A stretch of DNA of 36,203 nucleotides from Elusimicrobiota bacterium. Its GTDB lineage: Bacteria > Elusimicrobiota > Elusimicrobia > Elusimicrobiales > UBA9959. The stretch is from the NCBI GenBank assembly GCA_030651035.1, contig JAUSCK010000285.1:1-36203 (forward strand). The letters run 5' to 3'. Positions within the stretch are counted from its first letter, which is position 1, and each line of letters begins with the position of its first letter. A program made the position numbers and the translations under genes. The notes beneath the pieces were generated by a model. It did no database searches. It was not told where the DNA came from and saw nothing but the letters and a program-made list of their open reading frames with translations. Positions 28,472-36,203 of the stretch are shown piece after piece.

Positions 28472-29565
28472 GGGTTAATCTGCTGGTAGGTCATCACCAG
28501 CGCGGTAATGGCCCCGACCACTTCCTTGGGGTATATCTTGGTTTCCACGTCGCCGCTGATGCTGTTGCGGTCTATGTTGAGGCGTATGCCGTCCGCCCAG
28601 ATATAGAAAGAGCCGTCGCCGAAGCGGTCGCGCATCTCGAGTTTTACGGCCTGCTCGTTATTCTGAGCGCCCTGCACTTCAACGCGTCCGGTTATCTCCC
28701 AGCGGCCGGCCCATTCTTCCATCCTAAGGTCGGTGCGCCCGGCGCGCAGCTCGTAGCGGCGGGTGAAGAAGCCGCTGACCCTGCCCCACTGGCGGTTATT
28801 GTCGATCTCTATCTCGGCGTCGTATTCCCTGTCGAAGATCTTGCGCAGGTTCACTTCTATGCGGGAGAAGGGGTCGCTGGCTTCCACGGTGTTCCAGCCG
28901 CCGAAGCCGGGGCGTATCGTCAGCCAGATCCGCTCTTCGTTTTTGACCGATTTCTCTTCCTGTTTGGGCTCGCCTTTCTCCAGCTGCACGGCGAGCAGCA
29001 TTGAAACCACGCCAGCCACGGATTTCTTTGAAAAGCGGTCGGTGTCGTAGTTGCCGTTTATGGAATTCCTGTCGGTGTAAAGGTTGAGGCCGGAGCCGAA
29101 CACGTTAAAGGTGAAGTCGTCGAAGCGCTTGCTGACGTTTACGCTGACGTTGGTCATCTTGCCGTTCTCGGTTACGGTGCCGTTGATGAAGTAGGAGCCG
29201 TTGGAGCCGCTCATGTTGAGGAAGATGCCGGAGCCGGAGAGGCTGTAGTAGCTGCCGGTCTTGCGTATGGAGCCCCAGGCGGAATCCATTCCCGCGCGCA
29301 GGCTGACGCTGTAGCTGTCCTTGAAGGTCTCTTTCACGCGGGCTTCCATCTGGGCGCTCCAGTCGTTGGCCTCTACTTCTTTCCAGGACGGGTTATTGCG
29401 CACGCTCATCCAGACGTACTGGTTGCCGGCTTTGGCCGCGGCCGGGGCTTCCACGGCTACGGGTTCAGTTTTGTTGATTTCGGCCAGGTCGACGGACTGC
29501 AGGTCGAAGGCGAGAACCGGAGAGGCTGAGAAGGCTAGCAGAAGTGCTGAAAGGCTTTTTATCAT
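28441..29565 (-). CDS. Secreted protein with an internal tandem domain duplication
   Basis: 374 residues. The signal peptide is at 1-19 (SPVLA). Two related halves follow. Residues ~50-195 have YVWMSVRNNPSWKEVEAND, then LNLYTDRNSINGNYDTDR and KKSVAGVVSMLLAVQ. Residues ~212-362 have RIWLTIRPGFGGWNTVEASD, LNIDRNSISGDVETK and KEVVGAITALVMTYQ. The strand-rich pattern suggests two beta sandwiches or barrel-like folds in the envelope. I do not recognise the family. The last codons (NPNPAQQGSPR) are encoded by two palindromes of the hairpin array, so the tail may have been added by that repeat. Confidence 0.75.
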   Translation of the reverse strand: MIKSLSALLLAFSASPVLAFDLQSVDLAEINKTEPVAVEAPAAAKAGNQYVWMSVRNNPSWKEVEANDWSAQMEARVKETFKDSYSVSLRAGMDSAWGSIRKTGSYYSLSGSGIFLNMSGSNGSYFINGTVTENGKMTNVSVNVSKRFDDFTFNVFGSGLNLYTDRNSINGNYDTDRFSKKSVAGVVSMLLAVQLEKGEPKQEEKSVKNEERIWLTIRPGFGGWNTVEASDPFSRIEVNLRKIFDREYDAEIEIDNNRQWGRVSGFFTRRYELRAGRTDLRMEEWAGRWEITGRVEVQGAQNNEQAVKLEMRDRFGDGSFYIWADGIRLNIDRNSISGDVETKIYPKEVVGAITALVMTYQQINPNPAQQGSPR

Positions 29566-29670
29566 TGTACCCCCATTTAAATGGCGCTGCTATATTATAT
29601 ATGACGCGGGCAGTACGGCGAAAGGGTCATACTGCTCATGCCGCGCCTGGGTATTAAGGGCAAACCTAAA

Positions 29671-29740
29671 CATGGATAAACAGGATATACAGGATTTTAC
29701 ATTCTCCTGTTTTTATCCTGTCCATCCTGTTCATCCATGT
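29671..29740 (+). repeat. Inverted-repeat element, CAGGATATACAGGAT family, copy 2
   Basis: Same element as 12620-12689. The left arm ATGGATAAACAGGATATACA and right arm ATCCTGTCCATCCTGTTCAT pair over about 21 of 24 positions. It lies upstream of the amylase gene. Confidence 0.88.
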
Positions 29741-29816
29741 GAACAATAAGGCGGTTTCGGTTTTAATTTCCCATTTGCTAGACTTACAGATGACAAATTC
29801 CCGGAAGCCGGAGATC

Positions 29817-31361
29817 ATGGTTAAAAACGCGGTTCTTTGCGCCCTTTTCCTGGCCCTGCCGCCGGCGGTCTCCGGCGCTGATTTCAGGGACGAGACGATA
29901 TATTTCGTGATGACCGACCGCTACGCGGACGGGGATCCCTCCAATAATAATATTTACGGAGACGAATACCGGCCCGGCGACCTGAAATATTACCAGGGCG
30001 GGGATTTCCGCGGCCTGATGGACAACCTCGACCACATCAAGGACATGGGTTTCACCGCCGTCTGGATAACCCCGCCGGTCATGCAGCCACCCGGGCGCTA
30101 TGTCAACGGCTCGCAGACCTACGACGCGGCCGGCTACCACGGCTACTGGGCCTGGGATTTCTCGAAGATAGACCCGCACCTGGAATCGAAGGGCGCCGCC
30201 TACCCGGATCTGATAAAAGCGCTCCATTCCAAAGGGCTGAAGCTGATACAGGATATCGTGGCCAACCACGGCCACGGCGGCGACACCCATCCCTCGGTAA
30301 AGTGGCACGCCGACCGCGGCAAGGCGCGGGGGCTGGGGCGCGAGTTCGATTACTACGCGGACGACAGGAACTGGTTCAACCATAAGGGGCCGGCTATAGC
30401 CGACCTGCTTGATTTCAACGACGAGAATCCCGAGGTGCTCAAATGGTTCACCGCCATTTACGGCAAATACCGGGACATGGGCGTGGACGCTTTCCGCGTT
30501 GATACCCTGGTCTGGATGAAGAACGAGTTCTGGCGTGATTTCGCCGCCGCGATGCACGCCGGGAAGAAGGATTTCTTCATGTTCGGCGAGGCCTGGACCA
30601 GGGACGACTTCGTGCAACTGGCTGGCTATACGAACCTCTCCCCGGGAGGTCCGATGAATAGCGGCATGAGCGTGGTGGATATGCCGCTGTCCTCCATGGG
30701 GACCTGGGGGCCCATGGAAAAGGTTTTCAAGGGCGGGGATTACGCGCAGGCCGACGAGATCTTTAAGCATGACGCCGACTACAGGGACGCCACCTGGCTG
30801 GTGACCTACCTGGACAACCACGACAAGCCGCGCTTCAACGGCGTGGAAAACGACGGCACTCCCGCCGCGGCGGAGCAGTATTTTGACGCGCTGAATTTTT
30901 ACTTTACCGCGCGCGGCATCCCCTGCGTTTATTACGGCACCGAGTTGCGCATGCCCGGCGGCAGCGACCCCGACAACCGCAGGTTCCTTGGCCCGGAGGG
31001 GATGAGGAAAGCAAGAACGGACCCGGTGTACAACCATCTAAAAATGCTTAATGCGATAAGAAGGTCCGCGGCGCCGCTGAGGAAGGGTGCGCAGACCCGC
31101 CTACTGGCCGCCCCGCAGCAGTACGCCTTCCGCCGGGACCATGGCGGGGAGACCGCCGCGGTCTTCCTTAACAAGGCTGAGAAACCCGCCCTGCTTAAGG
31201 CCGCCGGCCTGCCCGACGGGAGCTACCGTGAACTTTATACCGGGGTAAAGCTTAAAGTGAAGGGCGGAGCGCTGGAAACGGAAGTCCCTGCCCACGGGCT
31301 GAGGGTTTTTGTGAAGGGCAAGGTTAAAGGCAGCCCGTGGAAATTAAAGGGCGGGTCTTGA
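29817..31361 (+). CDS. Secreted GH13 alpha-amylase-family glycosidase
   Basis: Hydrolyses or rearranges alpha-glucans outside the inner membrane. 514 residues from ATG 29817, which is followed by a signal peptide (1-20, PPAVSG). The barrel begins ETIYFVMTDRYADGDPSNNN. Conserved regions: DIVANH (146-151), GVDAFRVDTLVW with nucleophile D229, FMFGEAW with acid E258, and YLDNHDKPRF with D336. A short C-terminal beta domain ends at ~505. Other in-frame starts at 29790 and 29739 would spoil the signal peptide; CGGAG stands just upstream of 29817. Substrate preference is unknown. Confidence 0.92.
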   Translation: MVKNAVLCALFLALPPAVSGADFRDETIYFVMTDRYADGDPSNNNIYGDEYRPGDLKYYQGGDFRGLMDNLDHIKDMGFTAVWITPPVMQPPGRYVNGSQTYDAAGYHGYWAWDFSKIDPHLESKGAAYPDLIKALHSKGLKLIQDIVANHGHGGDTHPSVKWHADRGKARGLGREFDYYADDRNWFNHKGPAIADLLDFNDENPEVLKWFTAIYGKYRDMGVDAFRVDTLVWMKNEFWRDFAAAMHAGKKDFFMFGEAWTRDDFVQLAGYTNLSPGGPMNSGMSVVDMPLSSMGTWGPMEKVFKGGDYAQADEIFKHDADYRDATWLVTYLDNHDKPRFNGVENDGTPAAAEQYFDALNFYFTARGIPCVYYGTELRMPGGSDPDNRRFLGPEGMRKARTDPVYNHLKMLNAIRRSAAPLRKGAQTRLLAAPQQYAFRRDHGGETAAVFLNKAEKPALLKAAGLPDGSYRELYTGVKLKVKGGALETEVPAHGLRVFVKGKVKGSPWKLKGGS

Positions 31362-31426
31362 CCTGTATCCCCGATGCCGGATAAAATAACTTGATACTAA
31401 CAGGAATTTGCCTTGTTAAGGAATTT

Positions 31427-31510
31427 CACCGCAGAGGCGCGGAGCACGCAGAGAGCAGAAATATGAAGTAATGTTCTTCTCTGCGACCTCTGCGACTCTG
31501 CGGTGAATCT
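31427..31510 (+). repeat. Inverted-repeat element, CACCGCAGAG family
   Basis: TTCACCGCAGAGGCGCGGAG at the left and CGACTCTGCGGTGAA at the right pair as imperfect arms with an AT-rich loop; inner CGCAGAGAG also pairs with CTCTGCG. This is a widely seen type of bacterial intergenic repeat (recalled). It lies between amylase and lipoprotein genes, where nothing else was seen apart from the lipoprotein leader. Confidence 0.8.
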
Positions 31511-31622
31511 TAGGAAGTCGCCCGAAGGGCGTTAATTAATGTTCGCCGAGGAGCCATGTTTTCGTCCGAATAGGGCATTGTCGTTGTCCGCTTAGGTCCC
31601 CGGGATTTACAGGAGAAGCGAT

Positions 31623-32000
31623 ATGAAAAAGACAGTGCTGTTCTCTTTGCCGCTGCTGGCGCTGCTGTCCGCAGCGGGCTGCAAGAAGAAGGAAGCCGCG
31701 CCGGCCGCAGCGCCCGCGGCCGGGCAGCCTGCCCCCGTTGCCGAGGCCGCGCCCGCGGCCGCCCCCGAGCCCGCGGCTATCCCCGTGTTCACGGCTGCCC
31801 CCGAGCCCGCGCCGATCCCCATGTTCACGTATACCCCCGAGTCCGCGCCTGCCCCCGAGCCCGGGTTTGCCCCCGCGCCCGCGGCTGCCCCCGAGTCCGC
31901 GATCCCGCCCGGGTCCATTATGCTCCCTACGCCTAAGGGCGCCCCCGCGGGCGTGAAACTCTTTCTTCCCCCGCCGGCTCCCGATAACAAGGCCAAATAA
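31623..32000 (+). CDS. Pro/Ala-rich lipoprotein
   Basis: 125 residues. A lipoprotein signal peptide (LLSAAGC, Cys20) is followed by KKKE and then a low-complexity region of APAAAPEP-type repeats. In it, AIPVFTAAPEPAP is echoed by IPMFTYTPESAP. The C-terminus PTPKGAPAGVKLFLPPPAPD is less repetitive. It is likely an envelope tether or spacer. AGGAGAAG stands just before the ATG. No known family. Confidence 0.75.
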   Translation: MKKTVLFSLPLLALLSAAGCKKKEAAPAAAPAAGQPAPVAEAAPAAAPEPAAIPVFTAAPEPAPIPMFTYTPESAPAPEPGFAPAPAAAPESAIPPGSIMLPTPKGAPAGVKLFLPPPAPDNKAK

Positions 32001-32037
32001 ACCTGCGGGTTATCCTTATGTTCCCGCGGATCAAACT

Positions 32038-32904
32038 ATGAAAGAAAGAAAAATAAAAAAGATCATCGAGGGCAGCTGGGTGGTGGAGGGCGCGGGCGTG
32101 AAACTCAAGCGCATCTTCGGCTTCGGAGACACGTCCCTGACCGACCCGTTCCTGCTGCTGGATAATTTCGGCTCCAAAACCCCGGCCGATTACATTGCCG
32201 GCTTCCCCTGGCACCCGCACCGGGGCATCGAAACCATCACTTACATGATAGAGGGCGTGGTAGCGCACGGCGATTCGCTCGGCAATTCCGGCGAGATAAA
32301 GAGCGGGCAGGTGCAGTGGATGACCGCGGGCTCCGGCATAGTGCACCAGGAGATGCCGAAGGCCTATGAGGGCAACATGCGCGGCTTCCAGCTCTGGGCC
32401 AACCTGCCGAAGAAAGAAAAGATGAGCCGCCCGCGCTACCGGGATATACAAGCCGAAGACATCCCCGAGTTCAAGGGGGAAGGTTTTAGCATTAAACTTA
32501 TCTGCGGCGATTACGGCGGCGTCAGCGGCCCGGCGCAGGACATAATAATAAAACCGTGGTTCTTCGACGTGAAAGCCGGGCCGGGCGCCGAGTTCACCCT
32601 GGAGGTCCGGCCGGAAGACAATGTGCTCTGCTGCGTGTTCGAGGGCAAAGGCTGGTTCGACAAGATGAAAACGCAGGAGGTCGGCCCGGGCCAGCTGGCC
32701 GTGCTCGAGGAAGGCGGTTCAGCCCTGTCCTGCTCGGCCGGCGCGGAGGGGCTGCGCTTCATGCTCATGGCGGGCAAGCCGCTTAAGGAGCCGGTGGCCT
32801 GGCAGGGCCCGATAGTGATGAATACCGCGTCAGAACTGCGCACCGCCTTTGAGGAATACCGCAAGGGGACCTTCATTAAGCCTTACTCGGGGGTCAAAGG
32901 GTGA
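32038..32904 (+). CDS. Pirin-family cupin protein
   Basis: Bicupin metal protein related to human pirin and E. coli YhhW quercetinase; its bacterial role is uncertain. 288 residues, typical. The N-terminal cupin has FPWHPHRGIETITYMIEG (metal His59, His61), then SGIVHQEMP (His103, Glu105). The C-terminal pirin_C domain (~165-280) is present. It follows the lipoprotein after 37 bases, perhaps in one transcript, and ends before a terminator. Confidence 0.93.
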   Translation: MKERKIKKIIEGSWVVEGAGVKLKRIFGFGDTSLTDPFLLLDNFGSKTPADYIAGFPWHPHRGIETITYMIEGVVAHGDSLGNSGEIKSGQVQWMTAGSGIVHQEMPKAYEGNMRGFQLWANLPKKEKMSRPRYRDIQAEDIPEFKGEGFSIKLICGDYGGVSGPAQDIIIKPWFFDVKAGPGAEFTLEVRPEDNVLCCVFEGKGWFDKMKTQEVGPGQLAVLEEGGSALSCSAGAEGLRFMLMAGKPLKEPVAWQGPIVMNTASELRTAFEEYRKGTFIKPYSGVKG

Positions 32905-32949
32905 TCGCGGGACCTGTTGCGGTGTAAAATAACCCCGCCGCCTGTAGAC

Positions 32950-32977
32950 AAAAACCCCGCCTGAAAGCGGGGTTTTT
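32950..32977. terminator. Bidirectional terminator
   Basis: AAAAACCCCGC-CTGAAA-GCGGGGTTTTT, an 11-bp perfect stem between convergent genes (pirin and serine protease). Confidence 0.92.
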
Positions 32978-32999
32978 GCTGTCTGCTCTGCGGTCCGGC

Positions 33000-34025
33000 T
33001 CAGAACTGTATCCTGCGGGTCAGTTCCTCGCTGGCGGCGGGGGCCTGCTCAACCTGCATGTCCAGCGTTACCAGTTTCCCGGCCTTGGAGGAACCGATCT
33101 CGGGGATATGCTTCTCCAGCATCGAGATCTTGGTGACGGCCTCGCCCTTGCCCTCGTTCTGGCCTGACTTGAGCTGCACCTTGCAGCCGGCCGGGCTGTC
33201 CACGAAGTCGGTGCCGCCGCGCACCAGTATGCCCTCTATCTTGTTGGTGACGGCGTTGAACACCGCGCTGCCCGAATTGCCGCCGAAAGTGTCCAGGTCG
33301 GTGGTGAAGAAAGCGCGCTTGCCGGCATCGCGCACTCCGGCGTCGCCGGCCACTTTGACAGGCAGGCCAACGGGGTGGCCTATCACGAAGATCCTGTCTC
33401 CGGCTTTAAGGTTATTGTCCCTGTTGACCGGGAGGGGCTTGCGGCCTTCCACCTTGCGGTCCAGCTGCACCAGCGCGTAGTCGGGGCCCGCTTTGTTGAG
33501 CAGGGCGTTCAGGATAGCCATGCCGGTGCCGAAGAAGCCGGAGGCCTGCTTGTCCAGGTCGCGCTTGATTATGCGCTTGCAGCCGTAGAGGTCCTTGGCT
33601 GTGACCGAAGTGCGGGCGGCGCCGCCTTCCTTATCTATATTGAAGCCGAAAACGAACTTGGTGTCCGCGCATTTGGCCTCGTCGGTTATGCAGTGGCCGG
33701 CGGTCATCACTATGTCCTCTCCGACCAGCGTGCCGGAGCAGAAGGCGCCTATGGGCTGCTCGCGGAACTTCTCGCCGGGGCAGAGGTTGAGCGCTTCGCC
33801 GAAGCCTATGGTGGCCAGCTTGTATTCGCCGGCTTCGAATTTTATCTGCCTCAGGGGCCAGAGCGAGACCACCGAGTCGGCGAGCTGCTGCATGGCGGGG
33901 GAGGCCTCGAAGTAGTCAAGGCGGTTGTCGTCGCCGTAGATGCTCTTGTACTGGGCGTCGGCAAGGGACGGCAGGATCACCGCGGCCGCCGCCAGGATAG
34001 AAACCGATCTTAAAAGTTTGTTCAT
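33000..34025 (-). CDS. Secreted trypsin-like serine protease
   Basis: 341 residues. The signal peptide is at 1-24 (SLADAQ). The S1 fold carries the triad: His111 in VMTAGHC, Asp182 in GPDYALVQLD and Ser251 in FGGNSGSAVF. GHPVGLPVK is typical of V8/glutamyl-endopeptidase-like members. Cys pairs at CSGTL/GHC and the KCAD/YGCK region suggest disulfides in the periplasm. The C-terminus (~285-341) is a short extension without homology I recognise. GGAGG precedes the ATG on the minus strand. It is divergent from the FecR-domain gene. Confidence 0.9.
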   Translation of the reverse strand: MNKLLRSVSILAAAAVILPSLADAQYKSIYGDDNRLDYFEASPAMQQLADSVVSLWPLRQIKFEAGEYKLATIGFGEALNLCPGEKFREQPIGAFCSGTLVGEDIVMTAGHCITDEAKCADTKFVFGFNIDKEGGAARTSVTAKDLYGCKRIIKRDLDKQASGFFGTGMAILNALLNKAGPDYALVQLDRKVEGRKPLPVNRDNNLKAGDRIFVIGHPVGLPVKVAGDAGVRDAGKRAFFTTDLDTFGGNSGSAVFNAVTNKIEGILVRGGTDFVDSPAGCKVQLKSGQNEGKGEAVTKISMLEKHIPEIGSSKAGKLVTLDMQVEQAPAASEELTRRIQF

Positions 34026-34172
34026 AAGGCCTCCTGTTATCTGCTGTGTATATTATGGCATCCGTTAAGAAGGGATACAAAGGCCCAAGGGCCCTTTATC
34101 TTATAGGCCCAAAGGGACCGTAAGCCGCAGCGCGACTGAATTATCTTTGACAAAGCTAAAAGCATTATTAGG

Positions 34173-34178
34173 TATAAT
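34173..34178 (+). promoter_or_regulatory. Consensus -10 box before the FecR-domain gene
   Basis: TATAAT 25 bases before ATG 34203. A TTGACA lies at 34147-34152, but the 20-base spacing is too long for a standard promoter, so only the -10 is confident. Confidence 0.5.
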
Positions 34179-34202
34179 ATGGTTTCCACAATTTGAGGGT
34201 TA

Positions 34203-35693
34203 ATGGTTCGGAGAGGGATGTCCTTCAGATATATTGTTATTTCAGCCGCCGCGGCGTTCCTGCTTATGCAGAACGCCCAGTGCGCCTCCGTCGTTTCATA
34301 TAAGGGCGAGGTGGAGTATAAAAAAGCCCCGTCACAGGATTGGAAACGGCTTGAAGGCGTCGGGCTGCAGCTGGCCGGCGGGGATGAAGTGCGGACCAAG
34401 CGCGCTTCCACGGCCGAAATACTGATGGATAGCGGCTCCAGGGTAAGGCTGGCGCCCGTATCGGCTTTCAAACTCTCAGGCGAGGACAGTGAACAGACCT
34501 CGATGGAACTCACTTCCGGCAAGCTGCTGGCCTGGGTGAAGAAATTTTCCAACAAATTCCACGTAAAGACGCCGACGGTGGTCTGCGCCGTGCGGGGCAC
34601 GGAGTTCTCGCTGGACGTGGACCCGCAGACAGCCAATACGCAGGTGGACCTTTTCCGCGGGACGCTTGCGGTTCAGGACAACCTGGGGAACGAATTGATG
34701 CTGCAGGAAGGCATGAGGCTTTCCGTCACGCCAGAAGGGCTGGGCGCGCCGCAGCGGATCTCGGGCGCGCTTGAAGGCGAGCGCCAGTCCGGCAGGGATA
34801 CCCTGACCAGGGAAGTGGGGCTGGCGATGTCCAAGGAGGCGGTCCTGGCCGCCGCGGCCGAGGAGATAAAGCTGGCCGAGTACCAGCAGGGGAAATCGCT
34901 CATCGACGTTTTCGGGAACCGGGTGCAGCTTGAGGAGTACGTGATGCGCCCCGCGCCCGACCAGTTCAAGCTGGTGGTCCTCAACAAGCGGGAAAGCCGG
35001 CTGGACTATTTTTTCTACAAGGGCACGTTCAACACAACGCTGCCCGCCGACCTGAACCTGGCCCTGAAGCAGGTGGGCGGCACGCCGGGAACCCCCGCGT
35101 GGTACCTGACCGCCTCCCAGACCGGAAGGTCCAACACCATAGACACGGTGGAGGAGAACTCCTGGGGCGGCCACCCCGTGGACGTGAACGGCAACCTCGA
35201 CCCCGACGATAATGTGACCTCCTATTTCGATTCCTCCACGGACCTGTTCGTCCCCGTGACCGGGACCTTCTATAAAACCCTGTTCGACAACTATTCCATA
35301 AAATACAACGGGACAGAGACCTATTCCTGGGCGCCCGTAACACCCAATGTGCAGAGCTATCTCAGCTCCGCTATCACAGCCACCATTTTCGGCGGCAACG
35401 CCAACTACAACATCGAGCCGAGCTTCCCGGACGGGACGTACCTGCACAACCGCATACGCGAAACCTACGGCACCGGGGATGATTTCACGCAGTACGACAA
35501 CTATATCATCGACAACGACGGCAATACGGCCAGCCTCGCCGACTTCGCGGGCGTAACCGGCGGGCCGCAGTACAAGGAAGCCCTTTTGAAGTGGAACTTC
35601 CAGCAGGTCATCACTTCCAGCTTCTTCGGCGGCCGCAAGATAGACCTTGTGGTGGAGCCGAAAATACTGATCCAGTCGGGGCTTGTCCAATGA
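34203..35693 (+). CDS. FecR-domain secreted protein
   Basis: 496 residues. The signal peptide is at ~1-28 (NAQCAS). The FecR domain (about 30-175) reads VVSYKGEVEYKKAPSQDWKR, GDEVRTKRASTAEILMDSGS, LTSGKLLAWVK, FHVKTPTVVCAVRGTEFSLD and VDLFRGTLAV. FecR domains often anchor or sense in the envelope. The rest (180-496), with a helical segment (~200-250) and a beta-rich Asn/Asp-rich part, is unrecognised. Its TGA overlaps the ATG of the next gene (ATGA), so the two are coupled and probably act together. Confidence 0.85.
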   Translation: MVRRGMSFRYIVISAAAAFLLMQNAQCASVVSYKGEVEYKKAPSQDWKRLEGVGLQLAGGDEVRTKRASTAEILMDSGSRVRLAPVSAFKLSGEDSEQTSMELTSGKLLAWVKKFSNKFHVKTPTVVCAVRGTEFSLDVDPQTANTQVDLFRGTLAVQDNLGNELMLQEGMRLSVTPEGLGAPQRISGALEGERQSGRDTLTREVGLAMSKEAVLAAAAEEIKLAEYQQGKSLIDVFGNRVQLEEYVMRPAPDQFKLVVLNKRESRLDYFFYKGTFNTTLPADLNLALKQVGGTPGTPAWYLTASQTGRSNTIDTVEENSWGGHPVDVNGNLDPDDNVTSYFDSSTDLFVPVTGTFYKTLFDNYSIKYNGTETYSWAPVTPNVQSYLSSAITATIFGGNANYNIEPSFPDGTYLHNRIRETYGTGDDFTQYDNYIIDNDGNTASLADFAGVTGGPQYKEALLKWNFQQVITSSFFGGRKIDLVVEPKILIQSGLVQ

Positions 35694-36203
35694 GACAATT
35701 CCCGCGAATTTTAATGCTTTGCCTCCTGGCGGCGGGCTGCTGCACGCCGGCTTTCGCGGCGACCGCCAGGTGGACCGGGAAAGGTGAAACCGACAAGGCC
35801 TCGGACGGCATGAACTGGAACAGGGGCAACGCGCCCGGTGAAAATGACTATGTCGTTTTCAGCGCTCTTTCGGCAAAAGACTGCTCCTGGGACCTCAATA
35901 TTAAGCTCTATTACCTTGCCATTAAGAAGGATTTTAAAGGAACGGTCAGGCTGCAAACCTCCAGCCTTACAGTTACGAAGAACGTGAATGTCGAGGGCGG
36001 AAAGCTGGACCTGCAGGAAGGTTCCCTCACCGTTGGCCGCCGGATCTATGTGGGGTCCAGCGGAACCTTCGACCTTTCCAACGGCACGTTGAGCGTGGGG
36101 CCGACAGGTATCCTGGTGGATGCCGGGGGAACTTTCTTGTCAACGGGGCATTCTCAGGCGCGGGTAATGTCCGCGAAACATAAGAGGTATTATAAATTCA
36201 TTG
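35690..36203 (+). CDS. Start of a secreted, beta-helix-like surface protein (3' end outside window)
   Basis: Open frame from ATG 35690 to the window end, 171 codons. The signal sequence RILMLCLLAAGCCTPAFA could be cleaved as a lipoprotein (LAAGC) or after AFA. The mature part begins TARWTGKGETDKASDGMNWN and contains GNAPGENDYVVFSA, as seen at the head of many beta-helical passenger proteins. Repeating strand turns follow: VEGGKLDLQEGSLTVG, SGTFDLSNGTLSVGPTG, DAGGTFLSTG. The coupled FecR-domain gene may help present it. The start is fixed by the ATGA overlap and the signal peptide. Confidence 0.7.
   Translation, partial: MRQFPRILMLCLLAAGCCTPAFAATARWTGKGETDKASDGMNWNRGNAPGENDYVVFSALSAKDCSWDLNIKLYYLAIKKDFKGTVRLQTSSLTVTKNVNVEGGKLDLQEGSLTVGRRIYVGSSGTFDLSNGTLSVGPTGILVDAGGTFLSTGHSQARVMSAKHKRYYKFI

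Noticed and set aside
29784-31037. 417-codon open frame on the minus strand
   Set aside because: Lies fully inside the amylase gene; the composition of GC-rich codons opens the opposite strand. No family motif in its translation.
34147-34178. TTGACA plus TATAAT as a perfect promoter
   Set aside because: Spacing is 20 bases, too long for a standard sigma-70 promoter; only the -10 was kept.
34476-35690. 404-codon open frame on the minus strand
   Set aside because: Shadow of the FecR-domain gene; the translation has no recognisable domain or signal peptide.
1-36203. CRISPR array, rRNA operon or phage genes
   Set aside because: No regularly spaced direct repeats, no rRNA signature and no structural phage genes were seen in a full reading.

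Overview
The window is bacterial chromosome, mostly GC-rich. It comes from an organism with a two-membrane envelope: it encodes an outer-membrane-barrel-like protein ending in Phe, several lipoproteins and many Sec-exported proteins. Gene content and style (a pyrophosphate-energised proton pump, a B12-binding radical SAM protein with a DUF4080-like tail, ORF6N proteins, many secreted proteins of unknown role) fit an Elusimicrobiota-like lineage. That placement is an inference and was not tested by any search.

Layout. 1-3423 is a translation cluster: 3' part of tuf, rpmG, tRNA-Trp, secE, nusG, rplK, rplA. It ends in a strong terminator directly after rplA, so rplJ, rplL and rpoBC do not follow. 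3455-5908 is a K+-independent type membrane pyrophosphatase (hppA). 5960-9300 is accessory DNA. It holds three copies of a highly structured repeat (two in tandem, each followed by an ORF6N gene, the second broken; the third inverted) and an AT-richer island with a DarT-like toxin, a cyclotransferase-fold-like protein and a short lipoprotein. 9317-15696 returns to core genes: a DUF218 (ElyC/YdcF) protein, infC, rpmI, rplT, pheS, pheT, and a periplasmic thioredoxin-like protein. 15712-18741 (minus) holds a CsgG-like/barrel fusion and an AbiE toxin-antitoxin pair. 18742-19591 is a graveyard with a decayed dehydrogenase and, on the minus strand, the 3' end of what looks like a diversity-generating-retroelement target gene.

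19592-36203 is a run of mostly single genes for ATPase, nucleotidase, radical SAM and secreted or envelope proteins: 5'-nucleotidase, deacetylase-like protein, TSCPD protein, M6 metalloprotease, GH13 amylase, lipoprotein, pirin, trypsin-like protease, FecR-domain protein, and the start of a surface-type protein that overlaps the FecR gene by 4 bases.

The most unusual content lies between genes. (1) A ~150-nt element in three copies keeps an outer stem and two inner hairpins through compensatory changes. (2) A 34-nt nested-hairpin repeat sits in gaps of the ribosomal cluster and elsewhere, also with compensatory changes. (3) Six perfect hairpins lie in about 127 nt at the 3' end of a secreted-protein gene. 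(4) Two classic inverted-repeat families (at 12620 and 29671; at 31427) are present. (5) An orphan variable-repeat-like sequence shows the NNC codon signature of adenine mutagenesis. No rRNA, CRISPR array or intact insertion sequence was seen.
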